Assembly (NCBI GenBank): GCA_027382625.1
Contig: JAJKFJ010021845.1
Location: 204,501-268,500, forward strand
DNA from: Tetmemena sp. SeJ-2015
Taxonomy: Eukaryota > Ciliophora > Spirotrichea > Sporadotrichida > Oxytrichidae
Length of the DNA stretch: 64,000 nucleotides
Reading direction: 5' to 3'
The notes below the pieces were generated by a model. It was not told where the DNA came from and did not search any database. It worked only from the letters and a program-made list of their open reading frames with translations. This document shows, one piece after another, positions 1 to 9,341 of the stretch; position 1 is the first letter of the stretch, and every line of letters begins with the position of its first letter. Position numbers and translations under genes: made by a program.

Positions 1-424
1 TTTGGAAAGGGATCGGGCCAGAACCCCGCCATGCGTATCATCATCCGACGGGGGGTCCCCCCTTTTGGTCCGCCGTCCTGGGTGCAAGGGCGTTTGCGGG
101 CCCCGGCGTAAAACCCGAATTTGTCCCCAAAGATTGCGCTGCCCCCAGAAAGCTGGCGGGGGCAAGCAGAAAAAAGCCCGATGTGGATTCCCCGGGAGCA
201 GCGGAACAGGATCAGGGGGGTCGTTTGTGCCGGGGGGGGGAAGATTGCAAAGGCGGGGCTATGGCGGCGGGGTATCAGCTCACCAGTAGCGAAAAGAGAT
301 CCGCCCCCGGGCCGGGTAGCTGGTTTGCCCAAGGCGGGCATGGGGGGACGGCCGTGCCGATCCGCGCATAGACCACCAGAAAAGCGGTCAGCTGGGCGGA
401 AAAAGACAGGGCGAGCGGGCTCAT
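1..424 (-). CDS. fliR: Flagellar export gate protein FliR (partial, frame-broken)
   Basis: FliR is an inner-membrane subunit of the flagellar type III export gate. The ATG at 424-422 lies just beyond the flhA stop (429-431). The first 26 codons read cleanly as a FliR start, opening MSPLALSFSAQL and continuing VVYARIGTAV. After that the frame breaks, and pieces such as MPALG and RISF, expected next in FliR, lie in other frames. Bases 1-360 are full of G and C runs and cannot be read continuously. The gene leaves the window at base 1. It is the last visible gene of the flgB-flgC-fliE-fliQ-slt-flhA-fliR unit. The identity rests on the N-terminus plus context. Confidence 0.72.
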
Positions 425-428
425 CCGG

Positions 429-2404
429 CTATTTTCCGATGGTCTCGACGGTGCGGGTCACCGAATTTCGCGCCACCTCCTGGTAGGAGATGACGGGGGT
501 TTGAGCCGCCGCGCGCTCGGTCATCGCGCGGATCACAGGCCGGTAATTGGCTGCCACCAGCAGGGCGGGGCGCTCGCCCTTCGCCTCGAAACGGTTGCTG
601 GCGATCTGTACCGCGAGCACGAAATCCTGCACCATGCGCGGGTTCATCGTGCAGGCGAAATCGCCATTCGTCAGGCTGATGGACGAAGCAAACTCGCGCT
701 CCCATTCCGGGGAAAGGGTCATCACCGGGATATAGCGCGATTTCGCATCATGGGCGCGGTCTTCATTGCCGGGGCGGACCACCTCGGCGGCATGGCTGAT
801 CTGGGTGGCCCGGGCGCGGCGCACCTGTTCGGTGATCAGGGCCACGCTTTTGGTATTGCCAGCGGCATCGGCCATTGCCTCGACAATGCGCGGAAAATTT
901 CGGGACCGAAAACCCCTCGCGCAGCAGGTTCTGAAGGGACATGTTTGCAGCTTTAAAACCCGGGGGCTGGCAGGGGAAAATTCATTCAAGTTTTTCTGTT
1001 TATCCTTGCCCGGGGACCATTCGCCAGTTCAACTGAACATACTGAGCATTGGGGGCATTTGTCCGGTTTCACCTCGATCAGATGGTGATGAGGGACGTTT
1101 TCCTTTCCAAACCCGGTGAACCCCGGGGTTTTGGGTTAGGTTGGGGGCCCCGGCGGGCCCCGGGATCCAGAGGGCGGGCAGGCCAAAAGCGGGGGTTCCG
1201 CCCAGGGCCCCTGCACTTTTGGGGGGGGGGTTTGTCGGATCATCAAAAGGGGCCCCCTCCCAAATTTTTCATTTCCCAGGCGACCTCGGCCCCCTGCACC
1301 CGGATCACATAGGCATCCGCATCCATGCCCGCGACATCGCTGATGCGCACCGGGGGGAGCAGGAAGCCGTACTCCTTCATGAACATGTCGCGCAGATTGC
1401 CACCTTGGGGGGGCAGCGAGGGGATCCTGATCGCTGACCATCATCACAAGCCGGTTTTTGGTGATGCGGCCGATCATGTCGCGCGATCCATGTCCTGTTA
1501 TCCCCAGGCTTTGTTCAGGGTGAGTCCACTGCGCATCTTAGTGGAACGCACGTGCGCATGGGTCAGCGCCACGGCCAGCGCGAGAAAGGCGAAGATCGCA
1601 AAAGGGAAGCCGGGCAGAAGCCCCATGCCGAAGATCAGCGCTGCCGTGACCAGCAGCGGCTTTGACGCCGAGGTCAGCTGGCCGGTGATCGCCTTGCCAG
1701 CCGAGCCCTCGACGGTGCCCTTGGCCACGATCATCCCTGCCGCGACCGAGATGACAAGCGCCGGGATCTGGCTGACCAGCCCGTCGCCGATGGTCAGCAC
1801 GGCAAAGGTCCGCGGGCACGCCGATGCCCATCCGGGCGCAAAGTGGAAATCAGCACGCCCCCGACCAGTTGAAACCCAGATGATCACGCGGCTATCGCAT
1901 CCCCACGCACGAATTTCGCACCCCCGCCCAGGCGCCGGGCCATTCCCTTTTCGGGGCGGGTTTTTGGCCTCATGTCAGGCCCCCGGCGCAATCGGCATCG
2001 ATCCCCACTGGCCCGGCATCCCCAGCGGAACCGCCCCAAAATTTCGGCAATGGGGCGGGCCCCTTGGTGATGACGATAAAATTGAGTAGGATGGGAAAAC
2101 GGGGCCCCCGAAAAAAATCCCCGATACAAAATTCGAAGCCCAATCACTGCCGGCGGCTTTGGGCCTTGGGGCCTGGACGGACCCCCGGGTGACCCCATTT
2201 GGGGCCCAGGGAACAGGGGGACGTGGGGAAGGAGGGAACCCAGCGGGCGCGGCACCCAAAGCGCCAATAGGATCAGATCCGAGGCGAAACTGAAAGCCAG
2301 CCCCAGTCCAGAACACCGGAGGCAGCGGGACGAACACACCGCCAAATGATGCGAAGGCCAGTGCAAAGGCGATTCGGGCGCGCAAAAGCCCGACCCCCAT
2401 TCAT
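429..2404 (-). CDS. flhA: Flagellar biosynthesis protein FlhA (multiple frame breaks)
   Basis: FlhA is the export-gate protein that docks chaperone-substrate complexes. Recognisable parts, N to C: a first membrane region with LALWVPRPL near 2300; a stretch resembling GMPGKQMAID in pieces near 2000; AKFVRGDAIA near 1900; the hallmark TIGDGLVSQIPAL near 1800 followed by VAAGMIVAKG; the start of the cytoplasmic domain (FMKEYGFLLPP, broken) near 1350; and a clean C-terminal domain at 429-940 ending VETIGK. At least six frame changes are needed. The ATG at 2404 overlaps the TGA of the upstream transglycosylase gene, which fixes the start. The span gives about 658 codons against a usual 690 or so, consistent with lost bases. 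The true reading frame is not recoverable from this sequence. Confidence 0.85.
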
Positions 2405-3297
2405 CAGCGGTGGGCGAAAGGCCCTAAGAATCCCATGCGGCAAAGGGACTTGGGGCAGGTCAGGCATCGGGGAAACTGGCAAGGCCGGACAGGACGGGTT
2501 GAATGGGCTGGGCGGAATAAATAGAGCGACCGCCGGTGCCCCGCGCGCCCCAACCGGGATCGACGCTGCCGGGTTGTTTCGGCGTGGCGTCGCCCTCCCT
2601 TCCCCCCCGAAGGCGCGCAGCACATCATCAAAGGGTTTTCCCCCTGCGCTGCCCCGGATGCGACAGGCTGCGGGGGGCCCTCCTCCAGGCCGGCAACGAA
2701 GGCCATATTGGCTTCGACCCCGGAAAGGTAGCGGGCGTGATCAACAGGGGTGCGCGAGTGGTAATTGCCCACGGCCACCGCCCAATCGCCGCTTTCCTCA
2801 TACAGGCGGCGCAGGGAAGTCGCAGCATAATCGGCATTGCGCTGCGGATTAAAACCTTGTTCCAGCGAAGAAAATGCATCGGGGTGCCAGCGCAGATTGA
2901 CCTGCAGGCAGCCGATGTCGATCGAGCTTTGCCAAGGCCTGCTCGGCCTTGACGAAATCCATCGCCTCGCGGCGTGAGGGAAAGGTGAAGCCGGTCCCTT
3001 CGGAATTGACCGACCATGGCCAGATCGTCATCGCACCGCCGCGCCGAACCCCGGCCTCCTGCAGGCCGATGGGCCATGAGAGCTGCGTCGGCGGTCAAAA
3101 CGGCGCTGGCCTGACGACGCGATGAGTCGCTCGCGCAAAGGGCGTTTCTGCGATGCCGAACCCCTCGGCGACGGCAGGTTCGGGCAAAGCGAAGAACCGG
3201 CGAAAGCGCCCGAAGTGCTTTCGCCGGCTGGGATGTGCGAAAGACTGCACGGTGCCCAGAAGCGCATCAGGGACAAGACAGGCTGGCTGCCCCGCAT
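2404..3297 (-). CDS. Flagellar lytic transglycosylase, SLT domain (SltF-like)
   Basis: This is a soluble lytic transglycosylase-type enzyme, expected to cut peptidoglycan so the flagellar rod can pass. In one frame around 2940-3060 it reads IGLQEAGVRRGG then WPWSVNSEGTGF and FPSRREAMDFV; the Glu of LQEAG is in the catalytic position. Around 2690-2890, in other frames, come pieces of the GCMQVNLRWHPDAF region and then AVGNYHSRTP, typical of the family C-terminal half. The start ATG at 3297 sits 2 bases past the fliQ stop. The end overlaps flhA (TGATG). At least three frame changes are present. The N-terminal part should hold a signal peptide but is out of frame. An SLT gene inside the export operon fits the flagellar transglycosylases of Rhodobacter relatives. 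Confidence 0.75.
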
Positions 3298-3298
3298 C

Positions 3299-3568
3299 TC
3301 AGAACCCGTCGTGGACGATAAGGGTGAAGACCTGCGTGCTCAGATCATCCAGCATGGCATAGATGAAGGGCAGGGTGGCCAGCACCGCCACCAGGATCAC
3401 CGCCACCTTCGGCACGAAGGTCAAGGTCATTTCCTGGACGGAGGTCAGCGCCTGCATCAGCGCAATCGCAAGACCCGTCACCAGCGCAGCCGTCAGCACT
3501 GGACCCGATGCGATCAGGATCGTCCAGATGGTCGAGCTGAGGATGCGGTGCACATCCACAGCATCCAT
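3299..3568 (-). CDS. fliQ: Flagellar export gate protein FliQ
   Basis: Intact 89-codon gene. FliQ is a small export-gate subunit with two membrane helices, and four copies pack with FliP and FliR. The sequence shows two hydrophobic segments (about residues 17-40 and 54-73), with PVLTAALVTGLAIALMQA and the motif QEMTLTFVPK between them, as expected for FliQ. Its length equals the family norm (about 88-90). The start codon at 3568 overlaps the stop of fliE by one base, so the two are translationally coupled. The transglycosylase gene follows two bases after its stop. Confidence 0.93.
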   Translation of the reverse strand: MDAVDVHRILSSTIWTILIASGPVLTAALVTGLAIALMQALTSVQEMTLTFVPKVAVILVAVLATLPFIYAMLDDLSTQVFTLIVHDGF

Positions 3569-3885
3569 CAGACCGACATCCGCAGAAGTTCCTGCCAGGC
3601 TTCCAGCGTCTTGTCGCGCAGCGCCACAGTGGTGCGCATGGCGGTTTCCATCTCGACGGTGGCCTGCACCATATCCTGCAGCGGGATCTGCCCGTTCAGC
3701 CCGGCAATCGCGGCGCGGTCGCCTGCGCGAACCGTCTCGACCGTCTGGCGCAGGCTGTTCCCGACCATCTCGCCAAAGGAGGGACCGCTGGTTTCCCCCC
3801 CCGCCGAACGCGCCGCCGTGCCCCCCTTGCCAAAGGCCCGGTCAACCTCGGGCAGCGAAAAGCCGATTTTGTCGATGGGGCTCAT
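3568..3885 (-). CDS. fliE: Flagellar hook-basal body protein FliE
   Basis: Intact 105-codon gene. FliE is the junction protein between the MS ring/export gate and the proximal rod. It is secreted without a cleaved signal. The C-terminal half carries the family pattern with PLQDMVQATVEMETAMRTTV and a closing EAWQELLRMSV, matching the conserved FliE C-terminus. The N-terminus is low-complexity and charged, as usual. The start overlaps the flgC stop (ATGA, four bases), and the end overlaps the fliQ start. Confidence 0.93.
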   Translation of the reverse strand: MSPIDKIGFSLPEVDRAFGKGGTAARSAGGETSGPSFGEMVGNSLRQTVETVRAGDRAAIAGLNGQIPLQDMVQATVEMETAMRTTVALRDKTLEAWQELLRMSV

Positions 3886-4295
3886 CTCTTCAGCAGATCC
3901 AAGAGTTGCGAGCGCATCCTGCGCCCGGAATCCATCATGTTGAGATTGGCTTCAAAGCTGCGCATCGCCTCGCGCATGTTCGCCAGCTCGACCATGGCAT
4001 TGACATTGGGCACCTTCACATAGCCGGCCTCATCGGCGGCCGGATGCGAGGGGTCATAGCGTTTCTCGAAATTCGACGGATCTGTGCCGATGCGGTCTAC
4101 CGTCACGATGGGCGCACCGCTGGCCCGGTCCACGGCCTCGGCGAAATCCACGGTCTTGCGCCGGTAGGGATCGGCCCCTGGTGCCATGCCCGTGGTATCG
4201 ACATTGGCCATGTTCTCCGAGGTGACCCGCATGCGCACCGATTGCGCCCGCATGGCGGAACCGGCGATCTTGCCGATGGCGCTGAGTTCATCCAT
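3882..4295 (-). CDS. flgC: Flagellar basal-body rod protein FlgC
   Basis: Intact 137-codon gene encoding a proximal rod protein. The N-terminal rod motif is present (SAMRAQSVRMRVTSENMAN, then VDTTG), as is the C-terminal motif with NVNAMVELANMREAMRSFEAN, both standard for FlgC. It is exported by the flagellar apparatus and assembles on FliE and FlgB. It lies 11 bases after flgB and overlaps fliE by four bases, so it belongs to one transcript running from flgB toward fliR. Confidence 0.94.
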   Translation of the reverse strand: MDELSAIGKIAGSAMRAQSVRMRVTSENMANVDTTGMAPGADPYRRKTVDFAEAVDRASGAPIVTVDRIGTDPSNFEKRYDPSHPAADEAGYVKVPNVNAMVELANMREAMRSFEANLNMMDSGRRMRSQLLDLLKR

Positions 4296-4306
4296 GCCGC
4301 AGCCCC

Positions 4307-4657
4307 CTATTTGTTGGCCGAACCGGCAAGCAGCAGCAGGTCATGCGCCTTGCGGTACAGCTCAACCGCCATGCGATGCTGGCCTTCGGTTTCCGAGGAA
4401 AGGATCGTCTGCTCTTCAAGCACCACACCATTGCCGTCATAGCTGCTGCCCCAGCCGCCTTTCAGCTCGGTCGTGCGGACGGCTTCGGATCTCCCGAGGC
4501 TGTCGTTCAGATAGTCTTCGAACGAGACGGTATCGCGGGGCTGGAAACCGGGCGTATCGGCATTTGCGATATTGCGGGCGATCTCGACCTGCCGGGCCTC
4601 GCTCCAGCGGATCTTCTGGCTGGCGATGGCCATCCAATCCGTATCGATTCCAGTCAT
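4307..4657 (-). CDS. flgB: Flagellar basal-body rod protein FlgB
   Basis: Proximal rod protein. I place the start at the ATG 4657 (MTGIDTDWMAIASQKIRW), because the homologous region with the rod motif ARNIANADTPGFQ begins just after it. The longer upstream reading (to 4786) is low-complexity and runs into the divergent fliI promoter region. This gives 117 codons, slightly under the usual 125-135. A G-rich stretch precedes the ATG, but no strong Shine-Dalgarno is seen. It is the first gene of the minus-strand flagellar unit, divergent from fliI. Confidence 0.9.
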   Translation of the reverse strand: MTGIDTDWMAIASQKIRWSEARQVEIARNIANADTPGFQPRDTVSFEDYLNDSLGRSEAVRTTELKGGWGSSYDGNGVVLEEQTILSSETEGQHRMAVELYRKAHDLLLLAGSANK

Positions 4658-4824
4658 CTTGCCCCCATTTCCGCACCTTGCCTCGCTGCCACATCCGGTG
4701 GGCAGCGGAGCCGCATTATCCTGCGATACGCGGGTGGCAGCCCCGGGGTATCGCAGCTTGAGAATTTGCGAAAAAAAGAATAGCAAGCGAGGGCGGATCC
4801 GCCAACCAGAAAGATGCCCGACAC

Positions 4825-6168
4825 GTGACAGCGCAGCTTGCGACCAGCCTTGCGAAACTCGGTCAGGGTCTGTCAGGCCTGCAGATGATGGAGCTGCGCG
4901 GGCAGGTGCATTCCGTGCGCGGGATGGAACTGGCGGTGGTCGGATTGGGTCGCCTTGCCCGGATCGGCGGGCAGGTTCTGGTCGCGGGCCGGGTGCGGGG
5001 CGAGATTGTCTTTGTCAGCGAGGGCGAGGCCCGGGTGGTACCCTTCGGCAATTGGGAGGGAATCGCCGCCGGGGATGAGGTGCTGCTGATCCGCGCCACC
5101 CCGTCGATAGGCCCGGATGGCTGGTCGGCCGGTTGGATGCTTCGCCCGCCGCTGGATGAAGAGGCGCTTGGTGCAAGGGCCAGTGAGTATCCGTTGCGCG
5201 CCGATGCGCCGGAAAGCTTTCCCGCCGCGAAGTGGCGCGAAAATGCAAGTGGATCCGCGCTCTTGGATATTTTCGTTCCGATCTGCCGCGGCCCGCGGAT
5301 CGGGGTCTTTGCCGGCTCGGGCGTGGGAAAATCCACACTGATGGGGATGCTCGCGCGCAACAGCATGGCCGATGTCTTCGTGATCGGCCTTGTGGGCGAA
5401 CGTGGCCGCGAGGTTCAGAGCTTCATTCGCCACGAGCTTGGCCCCGAGGGCATGAAGCGCAGCGTGTTGGTGGTGGCGACCTCGGACCGGCCGGCGCTGA
5501 CCCGGCGTCAGGCGGCTTGGACCGCCACGGCGATTGCCGAATACTTCCGCGATCAGGGGCTGCATGTGCTGTTGATGATCGACAGCATCACGCGATTCGC
5601 CATGGCGCAGCGCGAGATCGGCCTCTCGGCCGGCGAGCCACCAACCAGCCGCGGCTATACGCCCACGGTTTTCACCGAGTTGCCGCGCCTCTTGGAACGT
5701 TCAGGCCCCGGCATGGCGCATTCGGGGCAGGGGGATATCACGGCGGTTTATACGGTTCTGGTGGATGGCGACGATACGAATGAGCCGATCTCGGATACGG
5801 TGCGCGGCATTCTCGACGGCCATGTGATGCTGGACCGCACCATTGCCGAACGCGGGCGCTATCCGGCAGTCAATGTGCTGAAATCCATCTCGCGGATGCT
5901 GCCGCGCTGCCATAATGACGCCGAGAACCTGCTCTTGGGCACGGCAAGGCGGGCGCTGGCGCGCTATGCGGAAATGGAAGAGCTGATCCGCCTGGGCGCC
6001 TATCAGGCCGGCAGCGACCCCGAGCTGGACCGGGCCATCCGGCTGATGGCGCGCGAGACCGATATTCTGGCGCAGTCCCCGACGGAAGCTCTGCCGTCGG
6101 ATGTCGCTTTCGCCAATCTTTACGGTATCTTGCTGGAATGCGGATTTGACCTGCCTCGCGCGGGGTAG
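4825..6168 (+). CDS. fliI: Flagellum-specific ATP synthase FliI
   Basis: Intact 447-codon gene starting at GTG 4825. FliI is the hexameric ATPase of the flagellar export apparatus, an F1-beta relative. Visible features are the Walker A motif GSGVGKST (about residues 163-170), the following FVIGLVGERGREV, the Walker B strand LHVLLMIDS near residue 250 with RFAMAQREIGL, and the family stretch EPPTSRGYTPTVF. The C-terminal domain ends DLPRAG. The length matches the family (430-450). It is transcribed away from flgB across a gap of about 165 bases. This is one of the few long genes here with no frame damage. Confidence 0.96.
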   Translation: MTAQLATSLAKLGQGLSGLQMMELRGQVHSVRGMELAVVGLGRLARIGGQVLVAGRVRGEIVFVSEGEARVVPFGNWEGIAAGDEVLLIRATPSIGPDGWSAGWMLRPPLDEEALGARASEYPLRADAPESFPAAKWRENASGSALLDIFVPICRGPRIGVFAGSGVGKSTLMGMLARNSMADVFVIGLVGERGREVQSFIRHELGPEGMKRSVLVVATSDRPALTRRQAAWTATAIAEYFRDQGLHVLLMIDSITRFAMAQREIGLSAGEPPTSRGYTPTVFTELPRLLERSGPGMAHSGQGDITAVYTVLVDGDDTNEPISDTVRGILDGHVMLDRTIAERGRYPAVNVLKSISRMLPRCHNDAENLLLGTARRALARYAEMEELIRLGAYQAGSDPELDRAIRLMARETDILAQSPTEALPSDVAFANLYGILLECGFDLPRAG

Positions 6169-7177
6169 ATCAGGTTTGGCCTTGCGCTCAGGGTTGTGTC
6201 ATTGCCAATGAATTTTGCGCAAACTGCGGCGAATTTCTTACACACCCAAACATCTTAACGTTTTCACTAATCTTATGGTTGACGGATCACTGCCGAGCTC
6301 CACAAAGGAGTGGCGGCTTCGTTAACCATACCGGAACTGTCTCCGGGGTCAGGCTGTCGGCGCCCTGCCGTGGATCGACGGGGGATGCGCTGGTGATCTT
6401 GATCGTGAGAAGACCATTATGAACGAGATTCGATAAGATGAGCCGTCAAGGCCGGACGTTGTTCCAGTCGTCGGAAATTGCGGATCGGCCCGCTGAAGCC
6501 GATCTCGCCCCGGGCCCTGCAGGATTGCCTGCTGCGCCATGGCTGACCACCGCAATGATGCCGCCTCCGCATCCGGATGGCGCGGGGGCGCTTTGCTGCA
6601 GGTCGGCGGGCGGAATTGTGACTGGCTAGTCTGCGCGAACGTGACAGTTTCGGGGTTGGAGCTTGCGAAGAATCGGTCGAGGCTTTTCTGCGTGAGGTCG
6701 CGCTGCCCGGCGGCATGATCCAGATCAGCGGTGAATATAGTCCCGATGCGCAGACCACCGTGCGATCGGCCGAAAACCATCTGTATGGAGCACAGCACAG
6801 CAGCTGTCAGCGCCAGCGGATCGGCCACGGCGCTGCGGGGCTGGTGCGGCTTCTGGCGAGGGCGGGCCTTTGTTGATCGCCTCGCGCCCCGACCATGGCG
6901 TGGCCCCTCGGGGCGCCGCAAGGCTTGCCGCCGGCTGCTGAGAGCACCCCCGCGCGAAGGCTCTATCGGAGATACTCTTTTCGCATCTGAGCGATTGTTG
7001 CCGCAGAGTGGACAAATTCTTCGGCTGGTCGCGGCAATCCGCTTGCGACAAACGGAAAGCATTACTAGCATGGATGATTCGTATATATCCTCTCGCCAAA
7101 GTGTGTGAGGCCGACGTTTTTTAGCATCGTCGGCTTCGTGTGTATCTGTATGTGCGAAAGCCGGAGGTTTATCGTTG
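6169..7177. other. 1-kb stretch without a recognisable gene
   Basis: No family could be recognised in the roughly 1000 bases between fliI and the ParB-like gene. One plus-strand reading at about 6620-6876 looks protein-like: it contains FGVGACEESVEAFLREVALP and runs to a TGA near 6876, but its upstream part contains a stop and has no clear start. The long minus-strand reading over 6349-7248 has skewed Arg/Pro/Ser composition and is most likely a shadow. This is either a decayed gene or one destroyed by frame errors. The sequence just after fliI (6230-6290) is AT-rich relative to the rest. Confidence 0.5.
7108..7136. repeat. Inverted repeat upstream of the ParB-like gene
   Basis: The arms AGGCCGACG (7108-7116) and CGTCGGCTT (7128-7136) pair over 9 bp, one pair being G-T, around an 11-base T-rich loop. 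The structure sits about 40 bases upstream of the start of the ParB-like gene. It could be an operator for a DNA-binding protein, perhaps that gene's own product, or a transcription attenuator. It is not followed by a T run on the plus strand. Confidence 0.45.
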
Positions 7178-8909
7178 ATGGCAAGATCAATTTCAGAAGG
7201 GAAATCTTCGCGGCCCTCCCCGAAGGTGCAGGGCCAGGGGGTCGGCATCTCTTTTCAGCAGGTCCTGATCGGGCCCGATCAGGCCGCGCAGCTGCTGGCC
7301 ACGGCAGGCAGGGCAGCGGAGACGCGCGAGCATCAGAATGCGGTGCAGCGCTACGCCCAGATCATGGCGGCGGGCGAATGGATCCTCAATGCGCAGCCGA
7401 TCATTCTGGATGAGACAGGCCGACTGCTTGACGGCGTCCTGCGGCTGAATGCGGCGATTGCGGCGGGTGTGTCTTTCCAGACCATTCTGGCGATGAATGT
7501 GCGGGCCGATACCCTGCATACGATCAACCAGCACCGCCGCCGCATGTATCAAGGCGTGCTGGAATCGCGTGGCATCGCCAATGCGGGCACCATTGTTCGC
7601 ATGATGAGCAAGCTGATCCGCATCGAGAACGGCCATTTCACCGCCCCCGATGCGCCGATCAGCTGGTCGCATTATGACCGGGTGCTGGATGCCAATCCCG
7701 CGCTGCACCAGGCGGCGGCCATGGCCAATGGGCTGCGGGGCTCGCTTCTGCATTCCACCGCGCGGCCCGTGCTCGCCTTCATGGCGCTGCAGGCCGGGCA
7801 GAGCGAGGCGCTCTCCAGTTTCTTCCGCGAGATGGGGCCGGATCATCTGCTCGGGCTCGACAGTCCGCCCCGCATGCTGGCGCTGCAGTTTCAGCTGATG
7901 CGCGACAATGGCCATGCCTATGATACGGATCGGGCGCTGGCGCTGGCCATTCTGGCCTTCAATGATTTCACGGCGGGCCTGCCGGCCAAGGGGCATTACC
8001 AATGGATGCCGACGTCGGATGAGGCCGCATTCAATCGTGGGCTGCCGCAGCTTTTGGGCTATGCCGGGTTGCCGCGTGGCGGTCTTGACACCGAAACCGG
8101 GCTGGGCGGGGCCGCGGTGATCCCGGGTGCGGCGCCCGCATCGGGTTCGGGCCAGGTGACGGTGCGGATGATGTCCGTTTCGCCCGCCATGGCGCGGCGC
8201 TGGCTGCAGTTCAATCAGCGCAACCGCCGCTCCAGCAGGCGCATATCAAGGCCATCACCCGCGACATCCTTTCGGGCCCATTGGATGTTGAACGCCCAGC
8301 CGATCAGCTTTACCGCCCCGCCCGTGCGCCGAACCGGGCAAGCCGCCGCGCCTTTTGAACGGCCAGCACGGCTTTACGCCATTGCGGCCGCCGATGTCGC
8401 GGTCGAGTCCCGGTGGCCTGGAATGTCCCGAAGCGGCCTTTTCGACCTACGACACCCATGCGCGGCGCAGTCTGCTGCCAGCGGGGGCGTCGCGGCTGGA
8501 TCCCCGAGTCATCAGCGCCGCCGCACGACTGCAATGGCGCGAGGATCAGGGACTTTCGCTGGCCGGCGGGCGCGGCCTCAGCCCTACTGCAAGCGAGCTG
8601 CTCGCCACGACCCGCCTTCATCCGGGGCTGGAGGAACATTACGCCCGCTCCCGCCGCAAGGGGCTGGTCAGCCTCGCCAGCGCCGGGGTGATGACCTATT
8701 TCATCTACCGGGTGCAGCGCGAGGATGCCGCGCTGGCCGGGGCCTTCCTGGACCAGCTGGAGACCGGCGAGAACCTGGTTTCGGGCAATCCGGTGCTGAA
8801 ACTGCGGGCTGAGCTGACCGAGGCGCGGGGCGATCTACGTCGGGCCGAGGTCATCCATGTGCTGCTGGCGGGCTGGCAGGCCTATCGTGAATGGGCTGCG
8901 GCGGGCTGA
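7178..8909 (+). CDS. Protein with two tandem ParB/sulfiredoxin-like domains
   Basis: Start ATG 7178 is preceded by GGAGG at 7163-7167. The first domain (to about 8150) shows the ParB-like pattern of phage and plasmid-related proteins: GEWILNAQPIILDETGRLLDG, then LRLNAAIAAGV and INQHRRRMYQGVL. The same pattern appears again after about 8160: MARRWLQFNQRNR, HWMLNAQPISF, then (frame shifted) LNGQH and FSTYDTHARRSL. The gene is therefore an internal duplication of about 290 residues per copy, total about 577 codons. Frame changes occur between about 8225 and 8400. The C-terminal part (8400-8909) is clean and ends AYREWAAAG. The family is associated with nucleotide or DNA binding; the role beside motility genes is unknown. 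Confidence 0.7.
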
Positions 8910-8912
8910 CAG

Positions 8913-9341
8913 CTAGCCCCGTGCGCGGCGCAGATGGGCCGAAAGAGCGTGCTCATCCTGCGCCTTTTCCTCGACGCGTTGCGCCTGTTCGCGGTCGCGG
9001 CGATGGCCAGCTTCGGTGATATTCTCGACCACGCGAAGCTCCCGCCAGGCTGACGTGACGGCCTGCTGCTGGGTTGCGATTTCGCGCGTGACGGTGACGG
9101 TTTCCGCATCCAGTCGGACCATATCCCGCCCGATCTGTGCCAGCCAGTCGCGCATGTATGGCATGACCTGCAGATCGGTGGCCGTCGCGGCTTCGGCCAT
9201 CCGGGCCAGATTGGCTTCACGGCCCGACTGGATCTGCGCCTCGATCCCGCGCAGAGCGAAGAGCTGCCCGGCTTGCCGGTCCAGATTGGCCTTGCGAAGA
9301 AGGGTCAGCGCCTTCAGGCTGCGCTGCCGTGCCGGCGTCAT
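8913..9341 (-). CDS. Small coiled-coil protein coupled to motA (FliJ-like candidate)
   Basis: Intact 142-codon gene. The sequence is almost entirely charged helix with long heptad-like stretches (RQAGQLFALRGIEAQIQ, then TVTREIATQQQAVTSAWREL). It has no membrane segment or signal peptide. Size and composition resemble FliJ-type export chaperones, but no diagnostic motif can be named. Its ATG at 9341 overlaps the motA stop by four bases (ATGA), so it is translated with motA. In other bacteria motB would be expected in this place, and this is clearly not MotB because it lacks a transmembrane helix and an OmpA-like domain. The identity is tentative. Confidence 0.5.
   Translation of the reverse strand: MTPARQRSLKALTLLRKANLDRQAGQLFALRGIEAQIQSGREANLARMAEAATATDLQVMPYMRDWLAQIGRDMVRLDAETVTVTREIATQQQAVTSAWRELRVVENITEAGHRRDREQAQRVEEKAQDEHALSAHLRRARG

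Noticed and set aside
4658..4786. Longer FlgB N-terminus from 4786
   Set aside because: The extra 43 residues are not FlgB-like and would occupy the divergent promoter region with fliI.
6349..7248. 299-codon open reading on the minus strand
   Set aside because: Composition rich in Arg, Pro and Ser, no recognisable motif and no ribosome-binding site; it looks like a chance opening in GC-rich DNA.
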